Assembly (NCBI GenBank): GCA_965220835.1
Contig: OZ244842.1
Span: 248,001 to 312,000 of the forward strand
Direction: 5' to 3'
From: Azophilus sp965220835
GTDB taxonomy: Bacteria > Pseudomonadota > Gammaproteobacteria > Pseudomonadales > Azotimanducaceae
DNA length: 64,000 nucleotides
This document shows, piece by piece, positions 17,673 through 26,319 of the stretch (position 1 is the first letter of the stretch; each line of letters opens with the position of its first letter). The notes under the pieces were generated by a model. It did not search any database. It was not told the DNA's origin and was given only the letters and a program-made list of their open reading frames with translations. The position numbers and the translations under genes were made by a program.

Positions 17673-18409
17673 CCCGCGCCCTGATCGTTGAGGACGAACC
17701 CCTGTTGGCCGCCCAGTTGCGCGGCAAGCTCGCGCTCTTGTGGCCTGATCTGGAGATTGTCGGCACCCCCATTGAAGGCCGGGAGGCGCTGCGTCTGGCC
17801 CAGGCGGCGCAGCCGGATTTGGCCTTTCTCGACATCCGGCTGCCGGGCATGTCCGGGCTGGAGGTGGCGGCCGCTTTGCCCGACCACACCAAGGTGGTGT
17901 TCGTCACCGCCCACGATGAGTTCGCGGTGGAGGCCTTCCGCGCCGCTGCGGTGGACTATCTGCTCAAGCCGGTCAGCAACGAGCGCTTGGCGGCCACCAT
18001 CAAGCGATTGCGTCGCGACGAAACCCAAAACCGCGAGGAACTGCTGGCGCTGCTGCAGCGAATGGGCGTCGCCGCCGCGCCCAACCATCTGCAGTGGATT
18101 CGTGCTGGACTCGGCGATGCCACGGTGCTCGTGTCCGTCGACGACGTGATCTACTTCCGCGCCGACGCCAAGTACACCAGCGTCATGACCCGCGAGCGCG
18201 AACACCTGGTGCGACGCGCCATCAGCCAGTTGGAAGCGCAACTGGACCCGGATCAATTCTGGCGCATCCATCGCAGCCTCATCGTGCGCGTCGATCAGAT
18301 CGCCGCCGCCAGGCGGGACGCGCGGGGCCGCTATCTGCTTACCTTGCGGGACCGTGCCGAGAAACTGCGCGCCAGCCGGGCCTACGGACACCTGTTCAAG
18401 CCAGGCTAG
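17669..18409 (+). CDS. LytTR-family response regulator
   Basis: A 246-residue DNA-binding partner of the upstream kinase. The receiver domain (residues 1-120) has ALIVEDEPLLAAQL (acidic pair), LAFLDIRLPGMSGLEV (phospho-Asp) and VDYLLKPVSNERL (conserved Lys). After a linker, the LytTR domain reads VDDVIYFRADAKYTSVMT and FWRIHRSLIVRVDQIAA, the usual beta-rich DNA-contacting segment. The ATG at 17669 overlaps the kinase stop. The gene ends tail-to-tail with holA, overlapping by 4 bp. Targets probably include its own operon, but I cannot pick out direct repeats with confidence. Confidence 0.93.
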   Translation: MTRALIVEDEPLLAAQLRGKLALLWPDLEIVGTPIEGREALRLAQAAQPDLAFLDIRLPGMSGLEVAAALPDHTKVVFVTAHDEFAVEAFRAAAVDYLLKPVSNERLAATIKRLRRDETQNREELLALLQRMGVAAAPNHLQWIRAGLGDATVLVSVDDVIYFRADAKYTSVMTREREHLVRRAISQLEAQLDPDQFWRIHRSLIVRVDQIAAARRDARGRYLLTLRDRAEKLRASRAYGHLFKPG

Positions 18410-19419
18410 AGATCGCTGCGCCGCAACAGCCGCCATTCATCCTCCAAGGGCGTGACGGGCATCTTGGCCCTCGATTTGCAGTGGCGCAGCAGCAGGCGCT
18501 CCAAGGACAGCCAAGGGTCGCCGAACACGGTGCCCTTGACTTGCTGGTCGATGATGGCCAGTTCCGCCAGCAAGGGTTCCACGCCGCCCGCCCGGCGCTT
18601 GAAGTCCGCCGCCGGGCCACGCCGATGGGCGGGCATCCAACCGCCGGATTCCAGGCGGCGCAGTTGGCTGGTGAAGGCGCCGAGCAGGGCCATGATGGCG
18701 ACCCCCTCCTCGCGCAGGGTGCGTTGCACGCGCCGCACGCGCTTGGCATCGCCAGCGAAGGCCGCGTCGATCAATTCGTAGGCATCGTAATGGGCGGTGT
18801 CCTCCACGGCAGCGGCGATGCTGCGGGCATCAATGGGCTGGCGCAGGTCGAGCAGCTTGAGCTTTTCGATTTCCTGCGCCGCTGCCAGCAAGTTGCCCTC
18901 CACTCGCTCGGCCAGATAGGCGAAGGCCTCGCGATTGAGCTCAAGCCCCGCATCGCGAAGGCGCGCCGCCAGCCAACGGGGCAGTTCGCGGATCCCCACG
19001 GGCCAGACCAGCACGGTGACCCCGGCCTTGTCCAACGCCTTGAACCAGGCGCTGTTGCGCTGCCGACCTTCCAGCCGCCCGGTGCGAATCAACAACAGCA
19101 CGTCCTCGTGTTCAGCCCCAGCGTATTCGCGCAGGATGTCCGATGCCTTGCGGTCGATCTTGTTGGCAGGCGGGCGCAGATCGATCACCTTGCGCTCCGC
19201 AAACAAGGACTGGCTGGCCGCCTCGGCGATGAGCTCGCTCCAGTTGAAGCCGCTCTCAACGTGCATGACCCGGCGTTCGGAGTAGCCTTGGCGCCGCGCC
19301 GCGGCAAGGATGGCGTCACAAGCCTCTTCAACCAACAGCGTTTCATCACCGGAAACCAGGTAGATCGGCGCCAGCCCCTTCTCCAACCGCCCCCTTAAGG
19401 CTTCAGGCTTGACTTGCAT
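18406..19419 (-). CDS. holA: DNA polymerase III delta subunit
   Basis: The clamp-loader subunit that opens the beta sliding clamp. At 337 residues it is normal in size. N-terminal ALRGRLEKGLAPIYLVSGDE and LLVEEACDAILAAARRQGYS are the family start, followed by FNWSELIAEAASQSLFAERK and PPANKIDRKASDILREY. The C-terminal domain is helical. It lies downstream of leuS-lptE in the order common in gammaproteobacteria. Between lptE and holA about 290 bp is filled by extra copies of the lptE 3' end, so read-through transcription of holA must pass several hairpins. Confidence 0.93.
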   Translation of the reverse strand: MQVKPEALRGRLEKGLAPIYLVSGDETLLVEEACDAILAAARRQGYSERRVMHVESGFNWSELIAEAASQSLFAERKVIDLRPPANKIDRKASDILREYAGAEHEDVLLLIRTGRLEGRQRNSAWFKALDKAGVTVLVWPVGIRELPRWLAARLRDAGLELNREAFAYLAERVEGNLLAAAQEIEKLKLLDLRQPIDARSIAAAVEDTAHYDAYELIDAAFAGDAKRVRRVQRTLREEGVAIMALLGAFTSQLRRLESGGWMPAHRRGPAADFKRRAGGVEPLLAELAIIDQQVKGTVFGDPWLSLERLLLRHCKSRAKMPVTPLEDEWRLLRRSDL

Positions 19420-19429
19420 CAGCGTTCAC

Positions 19430-19776
19430 TCATCCTCCGCAAGCGCCGAATTGCGCAGCAACTCGAACGCTCCGCCGTAGTCGAAGCGCAGGGACCCCGA
19501 CCATGTCGCCCAAGGCATTCTCAGTCATCCTCGTCAAGCGCCGAGTTGCGCAGCAACTCGAACGCTTCGCCGGAGGCGAAGCGCAGCGACCCCGACCATG
19601 TCGCCCAGGGCAATCTCAGTCATCCTCGTCAAGCGCCGAGTTGCGCAGCAACTCGAACGCTTCGCCGTAGGCGAAGCGCAGCGACCCCGACCATGTCGCC
19701 CAGGGCAATCTCAGTCATCCTCGTCAAGCGCCGAGTTGCGCAGCAACTCGAACGCTTCGCCGTAGGCGAAGCGCAG
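19430..19776. repeat. 95-bp tandem repeat derived from the 3' end of lptE
   Basis: Units begin at 19430, 19525, 19620 and 19715, an exact 95-bp spacing; the fourth is the real lptE terminus. Each unit carries two perfect hairpins: CGAGTTGC-GCA-GCAACTCG and a 9-bp stem such as CGCTTCGCC-GTA-GGCGAAGCG. The copy farthest from lptE (19430) is the most degenerate. The unit is not a multiple of three and lies after the lptE stop, so the extra copies are non-coding. Confidence 0.92.
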
Positions 19777-20424
19777 GCTACGAAGGATCTGCTGGGAGAG
19801 GGCGTCTTTAAGCTCCTGTTCGATCAAGGCCTCCTCTTCGCTGCTGCCGGCCAAGTTGTCGCGGTCGATGCTGAAGGTTCTTGAGGCCCTGATCCAAGCA
19901 GGTTCGATCAGGCTTTTCTCTCCGGCCCGGATGCCGAACTGCACGCCCCAGGTCAGTTCGAATTCCGCTGCCCGGGAGCCTGCGGTCAAGGAGGCCACGC
20001 GGCGGCTGCGGCTTTCGTTGACGATCTGCACCACCAGGTCGGCATCGTCGGCGCTGGCGCTCGCCAAGGCGCCGGCCTGACGCAAGGCGTCTCGCAGCGG
20101 CGCGGCCATGCGGCTTAAGCCGTCGGCTTGGACGCCCACGCTGAGGTCGGCATCCGAGAAATCCCAGGAGCGCAGCTGAAAGCCGCAACCCGCAGTCAGC
20201 AGCGCCGCCCCGATCCACACTAGGGCTGCCGGCAAGAGCTTGCCGCTCGTTCGATGGCAACATGTCCTAACGCCAAGGGTTGCCAACAAGCGCTGGTTGG
20301 CCGTTCGGCGGCCGGATGCCCGTGCGCCAAGGGGTTGCAGCCGGGGCTTGCCATTGGTTCGAGGGCCAGTTGCCCCGTTTCCAAGGCCTGCGGCGAGCCG
20401 CGTATGGGTGGTTTCGCCGATCAC
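19711..20424 (-). CDS. lptE: LPS-assembly lipoprotein LptE
   Basis: The outer-membrane lipoprotein that plugs LptD during lipopolysaccharide export. The lipobox LLTAGCG precedes a domain starting FQLRSWDFSDADLSVGVQA, matching the LptE fold opening, and the leuS-lptE-holA order supports the call. The GTG at 20424 overlaps the leuS stop (GTGA). Starting there leaves about 79 residues before the lipid-modified cysteine, far longer than a normal signal peptide. A start nearer the hydrophobic LLPAALVWIGAALLTAGC, for example an in-frame TTG, is therefore possible. The last ~20 codons form two hairpins and are the source of the adjacent 95-bp repeats. Confidence 0.85.
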   Translation of the reverse strand: MIGETTHTRLAAGLGNGATGPRTNGKPRLQPLGARASGRRTANQRLLATLGVRTCCHRTSGKLLPAALVWIGAALLTAGCGFQLRSWDFSDADLSVGVQADGLSRMAAPLRDALRQAGALASASADDADLVVQIVNESRSRRVASLTAGSRAAEFELTWGVQFGIRAGEKSLIEPAWIRASRTFSIDRDNLAGSSEEEALIEQELKDALSQQILRSLRFAYGEAFELLRNSALDEDD

Positions 20425-22937
20425 GCCGCGACCAAGTTGATGAGCTTGTTGGGCACGTAGATCACCTTGCGCACGCGCTTGCCGGCCAGATGGCGGGCCA
20501 CGTTGCCGTCGAGTTCGGCGGCCTCACGGACGCTGTCCTCGCCCGCTTCCGGGGATACCGTCACTTCACCGCGCAGCTTGCCGTTGACCTGCACGGCGAT
20601 GTTCAGGGTCTCAGCGACCACCTTGGCGGCGTCGTAGGCAGGCCAACGAGCACTGGCGAACAGGCCGCCTTCGAACCCCAACCGCTCGTAGAGCTCCTCG
20701 CAAACATGAGGCGCGAAGGGCGCCACCATCACCACCAAAGGCTCAAGCTCCGCAGTGCGCGGCCTGCGGCCACCGGCGCGCACCACGTTCATGTACTCCA
20801 TCATGGCGGCGATGGCGGTGTTGAATTGCTGTTCGGGCAATTGCTCGGTGACTTGGCGAATGGTGCGGTGCAACGCCTGCTCAACCTTGGGGTCTGGCGG
20901 CAGGTTCGGGTCAGCGTCGGCCTCGGCGACACTCTGCCAGAGCCGGTTCAGAAAGCTGAACGGCCCTTGGATGCCGCTGCCCCGGTAGTCGCCGCCCTGC
21001 TCATAAGCGCCTAGGAACATTAGGTAGAGGCGCAGGGTGTCGGCGCCGTACTGGTTGATGATCTCGTCCGGCGAGATGACGTTGCCCTTGCTCTTGGACA
21101 TCTTGCGCCCTTCGCGAATCAGCAGGCCGTGGGCGCGAAACCGCTTGAAAGGCTCGCTGAAGTCGATGATGCCCAGCTCATGCAGGGCCATGGTCAGGAA
21201 GCGGGCGTACATCAGGTGCAGCACGGCGTGCTCGTTGCCGCCAATGTAGCAGTCCACCGGCAGCCACTTGGCCGTCAATTGCGGCGCCATGGCGACGTCG
21301 TCGCGGTTGGCCGAGGGGTAGCGCAGGAAGTACCAGCCGCTGCACAGAAAGTTGTCGGTGACGTCGGTGTCGCGATGGGCGGCCTTGCCGCAGGCCGGGC
21401 AGGGGGCGTTGAACCATTCCGTGGCTCGTGCCAAGGGGCTTTGGCCGCTGTCGTCGGGGCGGAAGTCCTGCAGATAGGGCAGTTCCACCGGCAGTTCGCC
21501 TTCCGGCACCGGCACCGCGCCGCAACTGGCGCAGTGGATGATGGGAATGGGCGGCCCCCAGTAGCGCTGCCGGGACACGCACCAGTCGTGCAGGCGGAAG
21601 TTGGTCTGCGCCTTGGCGCTGCCCTCGGTTTGGAGCCGTGCAACGATGGCCTGCTTGGCGTCAGCCACCGTGAAGCCGTCGAAGTCGCCTGAATTCACCA
21701 AGGTGCCCTCGCCAGCGTAGGCCTCGGCAAGCGGCGTGTCGGCATCCTCCCCGGGTGCGGCGATCACCCGCACGATGGGCAGGCCGAAGGCTTGGGCGAA
21801 CTCGAAGTCGCGGGCGTCATGGCCGGGCACCGCCATGATGGCCCCGGTGCCGTACCCCATCAGCACGTAGTCCGCGATCCAGATGGGAATGCGCGCGCCA
21901 TTCACCGGATTGATGGCGTAGCCGCCGGTGAACACGCCGGTCTTTTCCTTGTCGGCTTTCTGCCGTTCCACGAGGTCCCGGCGCGACACTTCGGCCCGAT
22001 AGGCATCCACCGCCGCTTGTGCATCCGCAGCGGTGATGGCGTCCACCAACGGATGTTCCGGGGCCAACACCATGTAGGTTGCCCCGAACAGGGTGTCCGG
22101 CCGGGTGGTGAACACGCGAATGCGGGCGCCCGTGCCGTCTTCGGCGCCGCTGTCTTCAGGGCCGCCGTCTTCAGCGCCGCCGGGGCTTCCAGCGATGGCG
22201 AAGCTGACATCGGCGCCTTCGCTGCGCCCAATCCAGGCGGCTTGGGCCTTCTTGGTGACGTCCGACCAGTCCATGCCGGCCAGGTTGTCGAGCAGTTGGC
22301 CGGCGTAGTCGGTGATGCGGAAGAACCACTGCGGCAACTGGCGCTGCTCCACCGTTGATTCGCAGCGTTCGCACAGCCCGCTCAGCACCTGCTCATTGGC
22401 CAGCACGGTCATGCACGACGGGCACCAGTTGACCGGCGCCTCCCGGCGCTCCACGAGGCCGGCCTTGTAGAGCTTCAGGAACACCCACTGGGTCCAGCGG
22501 TAGTAGCTGACGTGGGTGGTGTCCACGGTATGGTTCCAGTCGAACATGCCCCCGAAGCGCTTCAGGGTGCGGGTGAAGTTCTCGATGTTCTTGGGAATCA
22601 GGTCGAAGGGGTTGCTGCCAACCTTCAAGGCGTGGTTTTCGGAGTGAATGCCGAAGGCGTCAAAGCCGATGGGCTGGAAGACGTCCTTGCCGTTCAGCCG
22701 CTGGAAGCGCCCGTTCACGTCGGCGCCCGTGTAGGCGTAGATGTTGCCGATGTGCAGCCCCTCCGCGGACGGGTAGGGAAACATCATCAGGTTGTAGTAG
22801 GGGTTCTCGGCGTTTGCCAATTGCGCGTCGGTCAGGCGGTTGACGCCATCGCGCTCCCAGCGCTCCCGCCACTTGCGCTCCACCGCTTCCGGCGAATAGC
22901 GATCTTGTTCGTTGGTCATTGTCGGGTTGGTGGCCAA
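20421..22937 (-). CDS. leuS: Leucyl-tRNA synthetase
   Basis: Charges tRNA-Leu with leucine. The 838-residue class-I synthetase has a HIGH-like motif in FPYPSAEGLHIGNIYAYTGA, the zinc-like pair PVNWCPSCMTVLANEQVL, the editing-domain threonine-rich VFTTRPDTLFGATYMVLAP, and KMSKS in REGRKMSKSKGNVISPDE. Just before the editing domain there is an acidic Gly/Glu/Asp insert (SPGGAEDGGPEDSGAEDGTG, about residues 252-271) that I do not expect in common family members. It heads the leuS-lptE-holA operon with ATG 22937. Confidence 0.97.
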   Translation of the reverse strand: MATNPTMTNEQDRYSPEAVERKWRERWERDGVNRLTDAQLANAENPYYNLMMFPYPSAEGLHIGNIYAYTGADVNGRFQRLNGKDVFQPIGFDAFGIHSENHALKVGSNPFDLIPKNIENFTRTLKRFGGMFDWNHTVDTTHVSYYRWTQWVFLKLYKAGLVERREAPVNWCPSCMTVLANEQVLSGLCERCESTVEQRQLPQWFFRITDYAGQLLDNLAGMDWSDVTKKAQAAWIGRSEGADVSFAIAGSPGGAEDGGPEDSGAEDGTGARIRVFTTRPDTLFGATYMVLAPEHPLVDAITAADAQAAVDAYRAEVSRRDLVERQKADKEKTGVFTGGYAINPVNGARIPIWIADYVLMGYGTGAIMAVPGHDARDFEFAQAFGLPIVRVIAAPGEDADTPLAEAYAGEGTLVNSGDFDGFTVADAKQAIVARLQTEGSAKAQTNFRLHDWCVSRQRYWGPPIPIIHCASCGAVPVPEGELPVELPYLQDFRPDDSGQSPLARATEWFNAPCPACGKAAHRDTDVTDNFLCSGWYFLRYPSANRDDVAMAPQLTAKWLPVDCYIGGNEHAVLHLMYARFLTMALHELGIIDFSEPFKRFRAHGLLIREGRKMSKSKGNVISPDEIINQYGADTLRLYLMFLGAYEQGGDYRGSGIQGPFSFLNRLWQSVAEADADPNLPPDPKVEQALHRTIRQVTEQLPEQQFNTAIAAMMEYMNVVRAGGRRPRTAELEPLVVMVAPFAPHVCEELYERLGFEGGLFASARWPAYDAAKVVAETLNIAVQVNGKLRGEVTVSPEAGEDSVREAAELDGNVARHLAGKRVRKVIYVPNKLINLVAA

Positions 22938-23175
22938 ACCAATAACGATAACATCTTAGTGCCCGGAAGCGGGATTCTGAAACGTCCGAAACAGCAGCTT
23001 TCAAACATGCCCCTTAGCGTGCTTCAGACCTTGCTGTTGGCGCTCGCAGACGCATCTTGTTGTTCCAAAGCGTTCTTTCGAGGCGATTTGCCCAACACCG
23101 TTGGCTGGAGGGCGTCCAAAGGCGTGTTCTCGAACAGGCCCGAGGCGGCTCGGCCGTGCTCGCGAGCGAGAGCCC

Positions 23176-24750
23176 TCAGCTTGGGGTGTGCGAGGCGGCT
23201 GCCCGCCGTGACAGAAAAGCGAAGACCAGCAGGCTGGCTAGGCAAACCGCCACCAGCCAGCCGTCGCCGAAGCGGTTGTAGGGCGTGCGTCCGGCCATGA
23301 TCTGGTAGTTGCCGACCAGCACGCCGCGCTCGAACTGGGGCAGCTGCTGCCGCACCCGGCCGCGATGATCCACGAACGCCGTGACCCCGTTGTTGGCGGC
23401 CCGCAACAGCCAGCGGCCGTTCTCCAGCGCCCGCGTCTGGGCGATTTGCAAGTGCTGCAGGGGGCCGATGCTGCGTCCGAACCAAGTGTCGTTAGTGATG
23501 GTCAGGAGCAAGTCCGCTGCGCTGGCCGTGCTGCGCGTCAGGTTGGCGTAGGCGACCTCGTAGCAAATGGCCATGGCGGCCTGATCCTCGCCCAAGGCCA
23601 GCGTGGGTTGGTGCCAAGCTCCGTGCGCGGCCCGGGACATGGGCAGGTCAAAGAACTCGATCAGACCGCGTAGGAGGCCCTCAAGGGGGACGTAGTCGCC
23701 GAACGGCACCAAACGCCGCTTGACGTAGCGGCCATTGCCGCGGCCGATGGCGATGGCCGCGTTTTGGAACTGGTGACCGCCGTCCGCCGCCGACGCCATG
23801 CTGGGGATGCCCAACACCAGGCTGGTGCCCGACGCTTGGCCACGCTCGCTCCAACGTTGCAGCCACGGTGCCGCTTCATGTTCGAACAGGGTGATGGCCG
23901 CCTCCGGCCAGAGAATCAGGTCCCGGCCCCAGTGCGGCTCGGTCAGGTCCCGGTAGCGGTTGATGATGGGCATGCGGCTTTCGCGCTGCCACTTCACCGT
24001 CTGATCGACGTTGCCCTGCACCAGTGCGGCGGATCGCGTCGCTTGCGGCTCCACCCACTGGGCTCCAGAGAGAGCGAAGCCGATCAGCCAAGGCAAGGCG
24101 GCGACGGCGGCAAACGCGGCGCGGACGGTGGGAGGGTGTCTGTCGAACAGGGCTGCGACGAGGCAGCAGGCCGTCACGACGATGCCGAGGCTCGCCAAGC
24201 TCACGCCGCCAACCGGCAGCAGGTTCGCCAGCGGCGTGTGCAGGTGGCCGTAGCCGGGGTAGAGCCAAGGAAAGCCGGTGAGAAACCAGCTCATGATCCA
24301 CTCAAAGGCCACCCAACTGGCGGCGAACAGCCAAACGTTGGATAGACCCGCAGCCCCTTCGATGGAATTGCCCTGATTCAAAGCCGGGCGACTGTTGTCC
24401 GATTGGGGTGAAATCCGCAGCCAGGCGTACAACCAAGCGTGGGCCAAGGTGAACAACGAAAGCCCGGCAACGAAGATGGCCACCAGCAAGGTGGCCAAGG
24501 GCGGCGATGCGTTGCCGTAGGTGTGAATGCTGACGTAGACCCAGCTGACGCCGACGCCGAACTTGCCTAGGCCGTAGGCCAACCCCAACGCCCAGGCCGG
24601 TGCCAGGGAGCGGTTCAGCAGCCAGAACCAGCCGCCGATGGAAACCAGGCCCAGCGGCCACCAGTCAAACGGCGCCAAGGTCAGCGGCAGCAGCGCCCCA
24701 CAGGCGAGAGCGGCAACCAAGCCGGAGGTTCGAGCAAGGACAGTGGGCAA
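23176..24750 (-). CDS. lnt: Apolipoprotein N-acyltransferase
   Basis: The inner-membrane enzyme that adds the third acyl chain to lipoproteins. The 524-residue protein has about six hydrophobic N-terminal segments followed by a periplasmic nitrilase-like domain. Catalytic Glu lies in LILWPEAAITLF, Lys in KRRLVPFGDYVP, and Cys in AMAICYEVAYAN; LLLTITNDTWFGRS is a strong signature. A final transmembrane helix (WLVAVCLASLLVFAFL) precedes the C-terminus. The start appears to be TTG at 24750 with no clear Shine-Dalgarno. It lies 36 bp after the phosphoesterase gene. In many relatives lnt follows ybeX near ybeY; here those genes are ~17 kb away. Confidence 0.95.
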   Translation of the reverse strand: MPTVLARTSGLVAALACGALLPLTLAPFDWWPLGLVSIGGWFWLLNRSLAPAWALGLAYGLGKFGVGVSWVYVSIHTYGNASPPLATLLVAIFVAGLSLFTLAHAWLYAWLRISPQSDNSRPALNQGNSIEGAAGLSNVWLFAASWVAFEWIMSWFLTGFPWLYPGYGHLHTPLANLLPVGGVSLASLGIVVTACCLVAALFDRHPPTVRAAFAAVAALPWLIGFALSGAQWVEPQATRSAALVQGNVDQTVKWQRESRMPIINRYRDLTEPHWGRDLILWPEAAITLFEHEAAPWLQRWSERGQASGTSLVLGIPSMASAADGGHQFQNAAIAIGRGNGRYVKRRLVPFGDYVPLEGLLRGLIEFFDLPMSRAAHGAWHQPTLALGEDQAAMAICYEVAYANLTRSTASAADLLLTITNDTWFGRSIGPLQHLQIAQTRALENGRWLLRAANNGVTAFVDHRGRVRQQLPQFERGVLVGNYQIMAGRTPYNRFGDGWLVAVCLASLLVFAFLSRRAAASHTPS

Positions 24751-24786
24751 GTTCAGTGCGCTGTCAACCCGCGACAGAGCCTTGGC

Positions 24787-25371
24787 TCAGCGCCGCCAAG
24801 GCGGCACGCCATCCCAGTCGAAGGGTTCGATGCCGTGCTCGCAGAGCTGCCAGACGCTGGCCGAGGCGGAGCCGTCCTGGAGATCCAGAAAGCCGATGGT
24901 GCCGAATTGGGTGTCGTAGTTGTGCGGGTAGGTGGCCGAGCCGGGGTTGACGCAAAGGACCCCGTCGATGGTGGCGATTCGCTCCACGTGGGTGTCGCCG
25001 GAAACGATGACGTCGGGCTTGCGCTCCGGGAAGAAGCGCTCAATCCAGCGGGCCAGGGTGAAGTTGGGCGGGCGCTCCGGCACCGGCACGTAGTGGGTGA
25101 GGCCCACCCACAGGCCTTCCAGCTCCAGCAGCCAGGCGGGCTTCACGCGGGCGTCCTCGGGCTGCACCGGCCGGCCGCCACTGCCGTCTTCGCCGTTCCC
25201 TCGGGCCGCATAGACCGGCGCCACGCGCTCCAGTTCGTCCAGCACCCAGAATTCGTGGATGTCGCCGCCGTGGAAGATGGCGTCAACGCCGGCGAAGGCG
25301 TCGAACACCTGCGGCCACAGGAACTTGGCGGCTTCCGGCAGGTGCGTGTCCGATATCAGGCCAATCCTAAT
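24787..25371 (-). CDS. YfcE/MJ0936-type metallophosphoesterase, probable AUU start
   Basis: A calcineurin-like phosphodiesterase of about 194 residues. The essential N-terminal metal motif is IGLISDTHLPEAAKF, then IFHGGDIHEFWVLDEL, YAARGNGED, VIVSGDTHVERIA and VNPGSATYPHNYDTQ, together the full set of Asp/His/Asn ligands. No ATG, GTG, TTG or CTG lies in frame upstream of the motif. The first conventional start (GTG 25308) would delete SDTH and kill the metal site. An ATT at 25371, six bases after AGGAG, is well placed, so translation from AUU is likely. Just upstream there is an imperfect duplicate of the GGCCTGATNTCNGAC stretch. The substrate is unknown (cyclic nucleotides or phosphodiesters). 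Confidence 0.8.
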   Translation of the reverse strand: MRIGLISDTHLPEAAKFLWPQVFDAFAGVDAIFHGGDIHEFWVLDELERVAPVYAARGNGEDGSGGRPVQPEDARVKPAWLLELEGLWVGLTHYVPVPERPPNFTLARWIERFFPERKPDVIVSGDTHVERIATIDGVLCVNPGSATYPHNYDTQFGTIGFLDLQDGSASASVWQLCEHGIEPFDWDGVPPWRR

Positions 25372-25421
25372 TTTCTGCTCCTTTCTGAAGTTCGCGAGTC
25401 GGAGATCAGGCCGACGGGCTG

Positions 25422-26147
25422 CTAGGCCGCATGCGCCCTCAGGAACGCGGTCACTTGCTGCCGAGCGCCATCCACGGCGTCGCCCTCCTTCCAGTCCTCG
25501 ATGAGCGTCGCATTGGCGGCCAGCGCGACGACTTCACGGGATATGGCTTCGGGATGGTAGATGTCGTTGCCCTTCAGGACCAGCAGCGGCGTGGTCACGC
25601 CGGCAGTGAACTCCCGGGAGACGTTGAACAGAAAGTCCCCGCCGTACATGGTCTCCCGCAAGGCCGCCCAAGCGCCTTCGTCGACTTCAGGGCGCTCTGG
25701 GGCAAGCTCCGCCGCCCAGCCATCGTACATTTGGTAAAAGGCATCGCGGTTGTCCTCAAGGCCGATGGGCTGGAACAGCACCGCAGCTGCCACCCGTTCC
25801 GGGGCCGCCTCGATCAGGCCCATGCCGTAGGCGCCGCCGATGCACATGCCGGCCACCATAAAGCGCGTAACGCCCAAGTGGTCCATCAGCCCGAGTTGGT
25901 CCTGGGTGTAGCTCGCCCAGGAGTCCTCGGCGGTCACCGGGGCGGTCGACTGGCCGGCGTTGCGCTGGTCCATGGCGATGACGCGGAAATCCCCGGACAG
26001 ATGCTCAATCGGGTTCCAGGGCGCATTGGCCCAGAACGGAATGGCGGACTTCATGCCGCCTGGGGCGATCAGCAGAATGGGGAAGCCGTCCGCCGGCCCG
26101 GACTCCTCGTAGTAGATGTTGATTGCGCCGTTGCGAAAGTGGGGCAT
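25422..26147 (-). CDS. Alpha/beta hydrolase with cysteine at the nucleophile elbow
   Basis: A 241-residue alpha/beta-hydrolase. The strand-turn ILLIAPGGMKSA forms the oxyanion region, and IAMDQRNAGQS follows in the usual place. The nucleophile elbow reads VAGMCIGGAYGMG, i.e. G-x-C-x-G instead of the common G-x-S-x-G. A likely acid is the Asp in LLVLKGNDIYHP. At the end DWKEGDAVDGARQQV lacks an evident catalytic histidine, so activity is uncertain. I pick ATG 26147, with AAGGAAA upstream, over the longer frame at 26192. It reads towards the phosphoesterase gene and is divergent from the small gene at 26320. Confidence 0.75.
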   Translation of the reverse strand: MPHFRNGAINIYYEESGPADGFPILLIAPGGMKSAIPFWANAPWNPIEHLSGDFRVIAMDQRNAGQSTAPVTAEDSWASYTQDQLGLMDHLGVTRFMVAGMCIGGAYGMGLIEAAPERVAAAVLFQPIGLEDNRDAFYQMYDGWAAELAPERPEVDEGAWAALRETMYGGDFLFNVSREFTAGVTTPLLVLKGNDIYHPEAISREVVALAANATLIEDWKEGDAVDGARQQVTAFLRAHAA

Positions 26148-26319
26148 GCGCAGGTTTCCTTGTTCTTGGCGACCGTTCAGTTCAGCCGCCATTTCAGCTA
26201 TGTTGGCGCCAGTGTAACGCCCAACGTGGGCGGTGTCTCAGTTTGATGCCGGTCTCGCGAGTGTCAAAGCCGGACGCGCGTCAAACCCAGACGCCACCCC
26301 AAGAAGGAGTGATTCGACC

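Noticed and set aside
19430..19776. CRISPR-like array
   Set aside because: The repeat is a continuous 95-bp unit without unique spacers and is derived from lptE; no cas genes are in the window.
19414..19884. 156-codon plus-strand frame in the lptE repeat region
   Set aside because: It is formed by translation of the 95-bp hairpin repeats; repetitive Arg/Ser-rich sequence without a start signal.
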